A model generated the notes under the pieces. That model saw only the letters and a program-made list of their open reading frames with translations. It did no database searches and had not been told where the DNA came from. From NCBI GenBank assembly GCA_013043085.1, contig JABDOU010000027.1, positions 1 through 14,813 on the forward strand: a stretch of 14,813 nucleotides of DNA, given 5' to 3'. A program made the translations under genes and the position numbers. Shown here piece by piece: positions 7,752 to 14,742 of this stretch. Within the stretch, counting starts at the first letter, position 1. Each line of letters opens with the position of its first letter. Source of the stretch: Acidimicrobiia bacterium. Its GTDB lineage: Bacteria > Actinomycetota > Acidimicrobiia > Spongiisociales > SHLN01.

Positions 7752-9251
7752 ATGCGACCAGGTCGAGTTCTGATACTCGTGGTCGTCGCCGCGATAGTTG
7801 CGGCGGGAATCGCCTGGGCATTCGCATCGCGCATCCGATCTCCCGCTGAGATCCAGGCCGAGACGGCTCCGCCGGAGCCATCGCTCATCACCGTACCGGT
7901 CGAGTTCATCGAATTGGAAGACGCCGTCATCACCTCCGGGACGAGCCGATTCGAAGAACCGGTGGCGGTGAACATAACCGCCGAGGGAGTCATCGAAGTC
8001 GCTCCCGAACGGGGGACGGAGATCAACGAGGGAGACGTTGCTCTCGTTGCCAACGGCCGTCCGCTCTTCGTTCTTGACGGTGATCTGCCGATGTGGCGGC
8101 CGATCATCCCTGCCACCGAGGGCTCCGATGTTGTCCAACTCCAGGAGTCCTTGGCCAGGCTCGGATTCGATCCGGGCCCCGTCGATGGGGTCTTCGGACC
8201 ACGCACACAGGGCGCAATCACGGATTTCTACGCTTCCCGCGGATTCGATGCAACCCAGCCAAGTGAGACACAGAACGACGCCATCGAGAGTGCTCAACTT
8301 GGTGCCTCCGATGCTCACGATGCGGTGGTCGATGCTCGGCAGGCCATTGCGGATCTCGACGACTCGATCCTTCTCGACGAGGGTGTGATTGCGGCATATG
8401 CGGCCTTCGCCGCGGCGCAGGCGGCTCAGGCGGCGGCCGAGCAAGCACTGGCGGCCGCCCCGCCCGGTACCGGTCCCGCCGAGTTGGCCGTGTTGCAGGC
8501 TGCCGTTGAGGAAGCATCGAAACAAGTCGTAACCACAGGCAACGGGTTTGAAGCTGCGAAGGCTTCCGCTGCGGCCACTATTGAGCCAGAGCGCAAACAG
8601 CTGGTAGAGGCACTCGATCTGGCTCTCAGAAGCCGCACGGAAGCCAACAAAACACTCGCAAGGTTGCGAAAAACCACTGGCGTCTCGGTCCCGTTGAGCG
8701 AAATCGTTTTCATCGATGGGCTCCCCGGTCGGATCGACACCGTTCCGGTTGCGCGCGGCGACTTCGCCCAAGGAGTTGTCATGACCGTTACGGGGCAAAA
8801 CCTCGTCATCAACGGCTCCCTCCCACGGGATCGCTGGACGCTGGTTACCGAAGGCGACTCTGTTGAGATCGAGAACCGCGACACCGGCGAAACCATCGAT
8901 GGCGTGTTGAGTCTTGTGGCCGACGAGTCAGGGACCAACGGCGTTGACGCGTCGAGGTACTACTTCGAAGTCGAGCCGATCAACGCAACCGAAGAGCAGT
9001 TCGACAATTTGCGCAACGTTTCCGTACGGTTGACGATTCCCGTCATCTCGTCCGGGGGACGGGTCCTGGCCGTGCCGCTTGCCGCGTTGTCGCTCGCCGC
9101 CGACGGAGATTCCATTGTCGAGGTCGAAAACCCGGACGGAACAACCCGGTTCGTGAAGGTGGATGTCGGACTCACAACGGAGGGTACTGCCGAGGTTTCT
9201 CCGATCGATGGTGACCTCGCCGAGGGCGACCAGGTGGTCGTGGGACGATGA
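7752..9251 (+). CDS. membrane fusion protein with peptidoglycan-binding domain
   Basis: This 499-residue protein is anchored by one N-terminal membrane segment (about 5-25) and faces outward. A peptidoglycan_binding_1 domain lies at about 125-165, with VVQLQESLARLGFDPGPVDGVFG and then RTQGAI as its hallmark. An alanine-rich helical region follows (about 178-305), then beta-rich HlyD/RND-adaptor-like segments. The C-terminus (about 435-499) has the membrane-proximal pattern of adaptor proteins, including RVLAVPLAAL and LAEGDQVVVG. In Gram-positive bacteria such adaptors accompany MacB-like ABC transporters, and the wall-binding domain probably ties the complex to peptidoglycan. Its stop overlaps the next start (ATGA at 9248-9251), so it is translated together with the ATPase. 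The cargo is not evident. Confidence 0.9.
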   Translation: MRPGRVLILVVVAAIVAAGIAWAFASRIRSPAEIQAETAPPEPSLITVPVEFIELEDAVITSGTSRFEEPVAVNITAEGVIEVAPERGTEINEGDVALVANGRPLFVLDGDLPMWRPIIPATEGSDVVQLQESLARLGFDPGPVDGVFGPRTQGAITDFYASRGFDATQPSETQNDAIESAQLGASDAHDAVVDARQAIADLDDSILLDEGVIAAYAAFAAAQAAQAAAEQALAAAPPGTGPAELAVLQAAVEEASKQVVTTGNGFEAAKASAAATIEPERKQLVEALDLALRSRTEANKTLARLRKTTGVSVPLSEIVFIDGLPGRIDTVPVARGDFAQGVVMTVTGQNLVINGSLPRDRWTLVTEGDSVEIENRDTGETIDGVLSLVADESGTNGVDASRYYFEVEPINATEEQFDNLRNVSVRLTIPVISSGGRVLAVPLAALSLAADGDSIVEVENPDGTTRFVKVDVGLTTEGTAEVSPIDGDLAEGDQVVVGR

Positions 9252-9964
9252 CGCTCCAGGCTCCGACGGGCGTCGCCGTCGGTCCCGGTCACCCCGTTGT
9301 CGAGCTCATCGACGTATCTCGAGTTTTTGACACCACGCCACCGGTGCATGCTCTCAGAGATGTCAACCTCGCCATTGCTGACGGCGAGTATGTTTCGATT
9401 TCCGGCCCGAGTGGCTCCGGAAAGTCGACGTTGCTGAACCTACTCGGCCTGCTCGACCGGCCGACGAGCGGCACGTACCTTCTCGACGGGATAGACACAT
9501 CCGATTTGGGTGATCGCAGGCGGGCGTCGGTGAGAGGCCAGCGAATTGGGTTCGTCTTCCAGGCGTTCCACTTGCTGAACACCCGCACCGTGCTCGACAA
9601 CGTCGTCGTGGGCCAGATCTACAACCGGATCCCGCGAAACGAGCGAAAACCCCGGGCGATCGCCGCCCTCGAACGTGTCGGCCTGGCACACCGGATCGAT
9701 TTCCGACCCGATCGCCTGTCCGGCGGCGAGCGCCAACGTGTAGCAATCGCAAGAGCGATCGCTCATTCACCGAGCCTGCTCCTTTGCGACGAACCGACGG
9801 GAAACCTCGACTCTGCAACAACAGAGGCGATTATGGCTCTTTTTGAGGACCTGCATCGAGTCGACGGCCTCACGCTTGTGGTGATCACCCACGACGAAGC
9901 CGTTTCGGCGAGGGCACCGAGAACCGTGAACATCATCGATGGGCTTCTTACGGAGTCCGCATGA
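9248..9964 (+). CDS. MacB/LolD-type ABC transporter ATP-binding protein
   Basis: This 238-residue nucleotide-binding subunit is complete. Walker A is GPSGSGKST (53-61), the Q-loop glutamine is Q105 in GFVFQAF, the signature is LSGGERQR (157-164), Walker B is LLLCDEP (177-183), and the switch histidine is H215 in VITHD. The GNLDS D-loop is also intact. The sequence is closest in style to the MacB/LolD/FtsE group, which powers mechanotransmission through FtsX-like permeases and not a classical substrate channel. It starts on an ATGA overlap with the fusion protein and ends on an ATGA overlap with the permease. The three proteins therefore almost certainly form one complex at the cytoplasmic membrane. 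Confidence 0.97.
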   Translation: MTLQAPTGVAVGPGHPVVELIDVSRVFDTTPPVHALRDVNLAIADGEYVSISGPSGSGKSTLLNLLGLLDRPTSGTYLLDGIDTSDLGDRRRASVRGQRIGFVFQAFHLLNTRTVLDNVVVGQIYNRIPRNERKPRAIAALERVGLAHRIDFRPDRLSGGERQRVAIARAIAHSPSLLLCDEPTGNLDSATTEAIMALFEDLHRVDGLTLVVITHDEAVSARAPRTVNIIDGLLTESA

Positions 9965-11172
9965 TCGCCGGCTCACGCTTTTCGTTCGTCGACCTGGTCG
10001 GTGAATCGATCGCCGGTCTTTTCTCGCGGCCAGGACGCGCCATCCTGACGATCCTCGGAACCGCGCTCGGAGTTGGGACGCTGGTCGCCACGCTCGGCAT
10101 CGCAAAGACTGCCGGAAACCAGATCGTGACGCGGTTTGATGCGCTGGCGCAAACCGAGGTGCTCGTAGAGCCGGTTTCGCAACCAGGTGCACGCCGCCAG
10201 AGTGTCATCCCCTGGGATGCCGGTGCCCGACTTTCGAGGTTGAACGGCGTCGAGGCCGCAGCAACCCTCAGCCAGGTTCCCGTCGATGGTCTGATCTCCG
10301 CAGTTCCGTTTAACGATCCCCTTCGGCAAACCGAATTCAGCTTCAATGTGTATGCGGCATCTGCGGACCTACTTGCGTCCGTGCGGGGGACGATGGCAAC
10401 CGGCCGTTTCTTCGACGAGGGCCACAGCAACCGCGCAGATCCGGTAGCCGTTATCGGGCCGGCTGTGGCGAACCGGTTGAACCTGACAAGGGTCGACCAG
10501 CAACCTGCGATCAAGATCGGCGAGCGCATCTTCTCCGTTATCGGAATCATCGAGGAAGTGGCCAGGGAGCCGTCATTGCTTTCGGCTGTGGTAATGCCCG
10601 ACGGTACCGCACGAGAGCTGTACGACCTCGGAGCTCCGGCCGAGGTACATATAGACACGGTCATCGGCGCGAATCAACTGATCGCACGCCAGGCGCCGAT
10701 CGCGTTGGCACCGAACAACCCTGATTTACTTGAAGCAAGAACGGCACGTGACCCACGGGAGGTCCGCCAGGTCGTCGAAGAAGACGTCAACTCACTGTTT
10801 CTCGTACTCGGGGGTATCACGTTGCTGGTCGGCGCGATCGGCATCGCCAATGTTGTCCTGGTATCGGTCATCGAGCGCATCGGAGAGATCGGTCTGCGAC
10901 GTGCCCTGGGTGCCGGGCGCCGACATATCGCCCGTCAGTTCCTGTTCGAAAGTCTCCTCATGGGACTGATCGGCGGGGTCATCGGCGCCTCTGCCGGGGT
11001 GTTGGCGATCGTCGGGGCCTCGGCTTACAACCAATGGACCCCCGTTCTCGACGCATGGGTCCCGCTCGCCGCTCCTGCTGTGGGCGCCGCGGTTGGCCTC
11101 ATTGCCGGCGTCTACCCAAGCCTCCGCGCAGCGTCACTCGAACCGGTGGATGCTCTGAGAGCGGGCGTCTAG
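9961..11172 (+). CDS. MacB/FtsX-family ABC transporter permease
   Basis: The 403-residue permease has the MacB layout. A first membrane helix (about 26-48) is followed by an extracytoplasmic MacB_PCD domain (about 50-270) and then three helices (about 278-302, 331-352 and 366-386). The FtsX signatures IGEIGLRRALGAGRRHI (307-323) and YPSLRAASLEPVDALRA (385-401) are present. Such permeases do mechanical work on substrates or partners outside the membrane. The start ATG overlaps the ATPase stop and has GGAG five bases upstream. It closes the plus-strand gene run and converges on the sigma-factor gene with only 11 bases between the two coding ends. It is full length, with no sign of damage. Confidence 0.95.
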   Translation: MIAGSRFSFVDLVGESIAGLFSRPGRAILTILGTALGVGTLVATLGIAKTAGNQIVTRFDALAQTEVLVEPVSQPGARRQSVIPWDAGARLSRLNGVEAAATLSQVPVDGLISAVPFNDPLRQTEFSFNVYAASADLLASVRGTMATGRFFDEGHSNRADPVAVIGPAVANRLNLTRVDQQPAIKIGERIFSVIGIIEEVAREPSLLSAVVMPDGTARELYDLGAPAEVHIDTVIGANQLIARQAPIALAPNNPDLLEARTARDPREVRQVVEEDVNSLFLVLGGITLLVGAIGIANVVLVSVIERIGEIGLRRALGAGRRHIARQFLFESLLMGLIGGVIGASAGVLAIVGASAYNQWTPVLDAWVPLAAPAVGAAVGLIAGVYPSLRAASLEPVDALRAGV

Positions 11173-11183
11173 GACCGGTAGAT

Positions 11184-12398
11184 CTAGACCAGATCCTGTT
11201 CGCGAATGCCGAAGCTCGGATGGCGAAGGCGGCAGAGCGCAAGCTTCTCGAGCTGGCGGATCCGCTCACGAGTGAGGTTGAACTCCTCGCCGATTTCTTC
11301 GAGCGTGCGTGGTACGCCGTCGTGGAATCCATACCGAAGCGCGAGGATCTTGCCCTCCCGTTCGGGCAGGCGCCCGATTGACTTGCGCAGGTTGCTGGCG
11401 ATGTCCATCTCTTCAGTGGCCCGCATCGGATCCACCGCGTCCATGTCCTCAATGAAATCACCGAGCTGAGCGCCATCTTCGCCGACCGGTTGTTCGAGGG
11501 AAACGGTGTCGGCGACGGCCAAAGCCAACTCGACTTTGTCGACGGTCACACCCGCTTCTTCGGCTATCTCCGCCGGATTGGGGTCGCGCCCGTACTCGGC
11601 TTTCAAGCTGGCCTGAGCAGCGCGAACTGCTGCCAGGGTGTCGTGGAGGTGAACAGGTATCCGGACCGTGCGAGATTTGTCTGCGATTGCCCTCGTAATG
11701 GCCTGTCGGATCCACCACGTGGCATACGTCGAGAACTTGAAACCTTTTCGCCAATCGAACTTCTCCACTGCTCGAATGAGACCGAGGTTGCCTTCCTGAA
11801 TGAGGTCGAGAAAATCGATACCCGAAGTGTTTGCGTACCGTCTTGCGTTTGCCACGACGAGTCGCAGGTTGGCCGTGAGAAAGTCCGACTTGGCATGCGC
11901 CCCGAGGCGAACCAGGCGGCGTAGCTCGACTTCTTCCTTCTTGCCTTTGAACTCGTTCATTTCCAAGCGTTCCGCGGCGGTCTGTCCGGCCTCGATCTTC
12001 TGTGCGAACTCCACTTCGAGCTCAGCTGTTAGAAGGTCGTACTCGCCGATTGCGGTGAGGTATTGGCTTACGAGGTCTGTTGTGAGCCGGCCGCGATCGT
12101 CCGTGAGTTTGCTATCACTCTTGGAAAGCGGGGACTTTCCGAGCGGCGCTTTGGCGAGCGGCGACTTCGCCAGCTTCGTGCGACCTCCACCCTTGGCCCG
12201 TCCACGGTTGGCTCCAGAACCGTTCGCTCCAGAACCATTGGTTCCTGCGCCCTTGGAGGCAGCCGTCCGGGGAGACCTCGTCTTCCCACGGGTGCTGCCG
12301 CTTGAGCTGCCCTTGGCCTTTACGGTTTGGGTGCCCTCCGTGGATTTGGGCTTTTTAGCCGTAGTTTTCGTCGCAGAGCTCAGCGTTCTACTCGCCAT
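11184..12398 (-). CDS. RNA polymerase sigma factor, SigA/RpoD family (sigma-70)
   Basis: This 404-residue sigma-70 factor directs RNA polymerase to -10/-35 promoters. Residues 1-100 are a low-complexity, basic, Lys/Ser/Gly/Pro-rich tail in place of a folded region 1.1. Region 1.2 spans about 106-140. Region 2 spans about 172-260 and includes GNLGLIRAVEKFDWRKGFKFS and ATWWIRQAITRAIAD; Q232 and T235 match the -10 recognition positions. Region 3 lies at about 262-315, and the region 4 helix-turn-helix is at about 365-395 (LEEIGEEFNLTRERIRQLEKL). The segment after IPVH (LHDTLAAV) departs from the usual primary-sigma IPVHMVE, and the C-terminus lacks the usual LRDYLD-like end. I therefore cannot decide between a divergent primary factor and a group 2 factor. 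The ATG start is fixed by a strong ribosome binding site. Confidence 0.97.
   Translation of the reverse strand: MASRTLSSATKTTAKKPKSTEGTQTVKAKGSSSGSTRGKTRSPRTAASKGAGTNGSGANGSGANRGRAKGGGRTKLAKSPLAKAPLGKSPLSKSDSKLTDDRGRLTTDLVSQYLTAIGEYDLLTAELEVEFAQKIEAGQTAAERLEMNEFKGKKEEVELRRLVRLGAHAKSDFLTANLRLVVANARRYANTSGIDFLDLIQEGNLGLIRAVEKFDWRKGFKFSTYATWWIRQAITRAIADKSRTVRIPVHLHDTLAAVRAAQASLKAEYGRDPNPAEIAEEAGVTVDKVELALAVADTVSLEQPVGEDGAQLGDFIEDMDAVDPMRATEEMDIASNLRKSIGRLPEREGKILALRYGFHDGVPRTLEEIGEEFNLTRERIRQLEKLALCRLRHPSFGIREQDLV
12123..12167 (-). repeat. 15-bp tandem repeat encoding K(S/A)PLx pentapeptides
   Basis: Three degenerate 15-base units encode KSPLA, KAPLG and KSPLS (residues 78-92 of the sigma factor). 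The units resemble the SPxK/KSP-type basic repeats of disordered DNA-binding tails. The period is a multiple of three, so copy-number change would keep the frame. Confidence 0.7.
12207..12236 (-). repeat. 15-bp tandem repeat encoding GSGAN pentapeptides
   Basis: Two near-identical 15-base units (only one base differs) encode GSGAN twice, residues 55-64 of the sigma factor. A decayed third unit (GAGTN) precedes them. The near identity suggests recent slippage or strong sequence constraint. Confidence 0.7.
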
Positions 12399-12407
12399 AC
12401 GGCTACA

Positions 12408-12415
12408 TCCTCCTC
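12408..12415 (-). promoter_or_regulatory. ribosome binding site GAGGAGGA of the sigma-factor gene
   Basis: GAGGAGGA on the minus strand ends nine bases before the ATG at 12398. It is the strongest Shine-Dalgarno sequence in the window and fixes the start codon upstream of the disordered tail. Confidence 0.8.
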
Positions 12416-12428
12416 AGCCTGATGGTGC

Positions 12429-12441
12429 CAGGTTGAACCTG
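12429..12441. other. 13-base palindrome in the sigma-factor leader
   Basis: CAGGTT-G-AACCTG is a perfect palindrome around a central G. It lies in the predicted 5' leader of the sigma gene, between its promoter and its ribosome binding site. It could be an operator or a small RNA hairpin; nothing identifies the regulator. Confidence 0.35.
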
Positions 12442-12466
12442 CGGGGAAGTCCAGCCTCGGCTTTTC

Positions 12467-12495
12467 ACTATGCCACACGATCCTCATCTTGTGAA
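12467..12495 (-). promoter_or_regulatory. promoter of the sigma-factor gene (TTCACA-17-CATAGT, extended -10)
   Basis: On the minus strand TTCACA (12495-12490, five of six to the -35 consensus) is followed by a 17-base spacer and CATAGT (12472-12467, four of six). A TGG triplet sits directly before the -10 box, as in extended -10 promoters. The predicted start near 12460 gives a leader of about 60 bases. It is the best-formed promoter in the window. Confidence 0.55.
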
Positions 12496-12505
12496 GGCCT
12501 CTTCC

Positions 12506-12539
12506 GGTTCTCCGTTCTTCCGGCCTGGGCCAGAGAACC
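12506..12539. other. inverted repeat in the divergent sigma/YyaL-like promoter region
   Basis: GGTTCTC (12506-12512) and GAGAACC (12533-12539) are perfect inverted arms around a 20-base centre, which itself contains GGCC-TG-GGCC (12522-12531). It lies just upstream of the sigma promoter and on the promoter side of the YyaL-like gene, so it could serve either. The function is not known. Confidence 0.3.
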
Positions 12540-12649
12540 ACCGAAGCACCTTCCCATGGGATTCCGCAGGTGTTCCTCATCAGCCGCGGATTGCCTTCGT
12601 ATGTGACGCCGATAAACCATAGTCTTGGTTTTCCCACCCTGGAAGTCCG

Positions 12650-14665
12650 ATGTCAAATCGCCTTGCGCACGAATCTTCACCCTATTTGCTCCAGCACAAA
12701 GACAATCCCGTCGACTGGTACCCCTGGGGCTCTGAGGCACTGGATCGCGCGAAACAAGAAGATCGTCCGATTCTGCTCTCGGTCGGTTACGCCGCCTGCC
12801 ACTGGTGCCATGTGATGGAGCGAGAGTCGTTCGAGAACCCGACCATCGCTGAACTGATGAACCGATGGTTCGTAAATATCAAAGTCGATCGCGAAGAACG
12901 TCCCGACATCGACTCCATCTACATGACCGCGCTCCAGGCGCTTGCCGGACACGGCGGATGGCCGATGACGGTCTTCGCGACTCCCGAGGGAAAGCCCTTC
13001 TTCGCAGGTACCTATTACCCGCCGGAAGATCGACCCGGCCACGCCGGATTTCCCCGGGTACTTGCCAGCGTCGCCGAGGCCTGGGAACACCGTCGTAGTG
13101 ACCTCGAAGACCAGGCGGCGCACTTGACGGCTGCCGTCGGAAAAGCAGTTTCGCCTGATCTCGCCCGGGTCGAACCATCCGCACTGGAGAAGGCATACCG
13201 GATACATCTCGAGAATCTTGACCGCGTCCATGGAGGCTTCGGAGGCGCTCCCAAATTCCCACAGCCTCCCAATCTCGAGTTTTTGCTGCGAGTTGGATCC
13301 AGGGAGTGGGCGCCCGAGGCATGGAACGCTCTGACGCTGACGCTGGGAAAGATGGCCGATGGCGGGATCTACGATCATCTCGGCGGAGGATTTGCACGAT
13401 ACGCCGTCGACCGGATTTGGCTTGTTCCCCACTTCGAGAAGATGTTGTACGACAACGCCAATCTCTCGCGGCTGTATCTCAGGGCAGGGCAGGTTGCCGA
13501 TCGCGACGATTTTCTTCACGTGGCACAGGAAACCCTCGACTACATCCTGAACGATCTCGGGTTGCCGGATGGTGGTTTCGCGACGTCCGAGGACGCCGAT
13601 TCCGAGGGTGAAGAAGGAAAGTTCTACGTCTTCTCCGCGTCCGAGTTTGCGAATATCGTTGGCGATCACGCCGACCTCTTGGCCGGCTACTTCGGTGTCA
13701 CGCCGGAGGGTAATTTCGAGGGAAACAACATTCTCCACCGGGCAATCGCGGTTGAAGACCTCGCAACATCGGCCGGCCTGTCCACCGACGCCATCGGTTC
13801 CGTCATCGCCGAAGCAAAGCAGGCGCTCCTCGAAACCCGCAACCAGCGTGTGCGACCAGGCCTCGACGACAAGGTGGTGGTTGCGTGGAACGGATTAGCC
13901 ATCCGGGCTTTGGCCGAGGCCGGCGCCGTCCTGGATCGACCTGACTATCTCGCGGCCGCTGAACGCAACGCCCGATTCATCCTGGACCAGTGTCGCCGGG
14001 CAGATGGAAGGCTCTATCGAACGTGGCGTCAGGGAACTCCAGGACCGCTTGCGGTACTCGAGGACTACGGCGGCTACGCCCTGGGCCTGTTGACCCTCTA
14101 TCAGGCAACAGGCGACACAACCTGGTACCAGGAAGCTGAATCGCTGATAGACGAGATGCTTCACCTCTTTCGTGACGACGCAGGCTTCTATGCCACCGGT
14201 TCGGACGCAGAAGAGCTCATCACGCGGCCGACTGACGTCATGGACAACCCCTCGGCATCAGGCAACAGTCTCGCGGCCGAGGCGCTTCACATCTCGCATC
14301 TGTTGTCGGGGAGATCCGATCGGCTGGTTGCCCAGGATGCACTTTTCCGGGCAGGGGCGGAGTTGATGAATCGGCACCCGACGGCAGTGGGACACCTTCT
14401 GGCTGTGCAGCACACGGTCGAGGCCGACAACCTCGAGGTCGCAATTACCGGGTCACCGACCAAACCCCTGTCAGATGTCGTCTGGAAAAAATTTCGACCG
14501 AACGTGGTACTGGCTCTTCGCATCACTTCCGAGGATGAGAGGGTCGTCCCGCTCCTCGCAGGCAAGGGGCAAACCGGCGAGGGAGCGCTGGCGTATGTCT
14601 GCCGACAGTTCGCATGCCAGGCGCCGGTATCGGATCCGAAGAGCCTCGCCGCGCAACTCGATTGA
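12650..14665 (+). CDS. thioredoxin-domain protein of the DUF255/YyaL/SPATA20 family
   Basis: The full-length 671-residue protein has the family's two parts. The first is an N-terminal thioredoxin-like domain opening with NRLAHESSPYLLQHKDNPV, with the redox motif CHWC (C50-C53) inside GYAACHWCHVM. GGWPMTVF and GTYYPPED lie in the same fold. The second is an (alpha/alpha)6-barrel, similar to N-acylglucosamine 2-epimerase folds, holding LVPHFEKMLYDNANL (258-272), EDADSEGEEGKFYVFS, and NPSASGNS (533-540). A C-terminal pair, C651 and C656, closes the protein. The biochemical reaction of this widespread family is not established to my knowledge; the active site looks complete here. There is no signal peptide, so it is probably cytosolic. 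A GGAAG four bases before the ATG is a usable ribosome binding site. The gene diverges from the sigma-factor gene. Confidence 0.96.
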   Translation: MSNRLAHESSPYLLQHKDNPVDWYPWGSEALDRAKQEDRPILLSVGYAACHWCHVMERESFENPTIAELMNRWFVNIKVDREERPDIDSIYMTALQALAGHGGWPMTVFATPEGKPFFAGTYYPPEDRPGHAGFPRVLASVAEAWEHRRSDLEDQAAHLTAAVGKAVSPDLARVEPSALEKAYRIHLENLDRVHGGFGGAPKFPQPPNLEFLLRVGSREWAPEAWNALTLTLGKMADGGIYDHLGGGFARYAVDRIWLVPHFEKMLYDNANLSRLYLRAGQVADRDDFLHVAQETLDYILNDLGLPDGGFATSEDADSEGEEGKFYVFSASEFANIVGDHADLLAGYFGVTPEGNFEGNNILHRAIAVEDLATSAGLSTDAIGSVIAEAKQALLETRNQRVRPGLDDKVVVAWNGLAIRALAEAGAVLDRPDYLAAAERNARFILDQCRRADGRLYRTWRQGTPGPLAVLEDYGGYALGLLTLYQATGDTTWYQEAESLIDEMLHLFRDDAGFYATGSDAEELITRPTDVMDNPSASGNSLAAEALHISHLLSGRSDRLVAQDALFRAGAELMNRHPTAVGHLLAVQHTVEADNLEVAITGSPTKPLSDVVWKKFRPNVVLALRITSEDERVVPLLAGKGQTGEGALAYVCRQFACQAPVSDPKSLAAQLD

Positions 14666-14680
14666 CATTTTGATTGACAT
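14660..14680. repeat. direct repeat GATTGACAT x2 at the 3' end of the YyaL-like gene
   Basis: GATTGACAT occurs at 14660-14668, spanning the last codon and stop of the gene, and again at 14672-14680, a 12-base period. Each copy contains a perfect TTGACA -35 hexamer. No -10 box lies 16-18 bases after either copy, so promoter activity is not supported. Confidence 0.35.
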
Positions 14681-14730
14681 CGCAAGGCGCAACTGCTCCG
14701 ACAAAAACACATAAACCACCAAATCCGGCA

Positions 14731-14736
14731 TAACCT
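14731..14736 (+). promoter_or_regulatory. putative -10 box of a leaderless promoter for the right-edge gene
   Basis: TAACCT (TANNNT) ends six bases before the GTG at 14743, with no Shine-Dalgarno sequence between. The arrangement matches that at tldD and the ATPase gene. No -35 match is seen. Confidence 0.35.
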
Positions 14737-14742
14737 TTGGCC

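Noticed and set aside
7305..8798. 497-codon open frame on the minus strand
   Set aside because: It is antisense to the lipoprotein and the adaptor with its peptidoglycan-binding domain. Its composition is Arg/Gly/Cys-rich, and there is no motif or ribosome binding site to support it.
12677..13738. 353-codon open frame on the minus strand
   Set aside because: It mirrors the YyaL-like coding sequence, whose CHWC and barrel motifs are on the plus strand. It has no domain of its own.
14662..14679. TTGACA hexamers read as a promoter for the right-edge gene
   Set aside because: No -10-like sequence follows either copy at 16-18 bases, and the TAACCT box next to the GTG is about 50 bases away.
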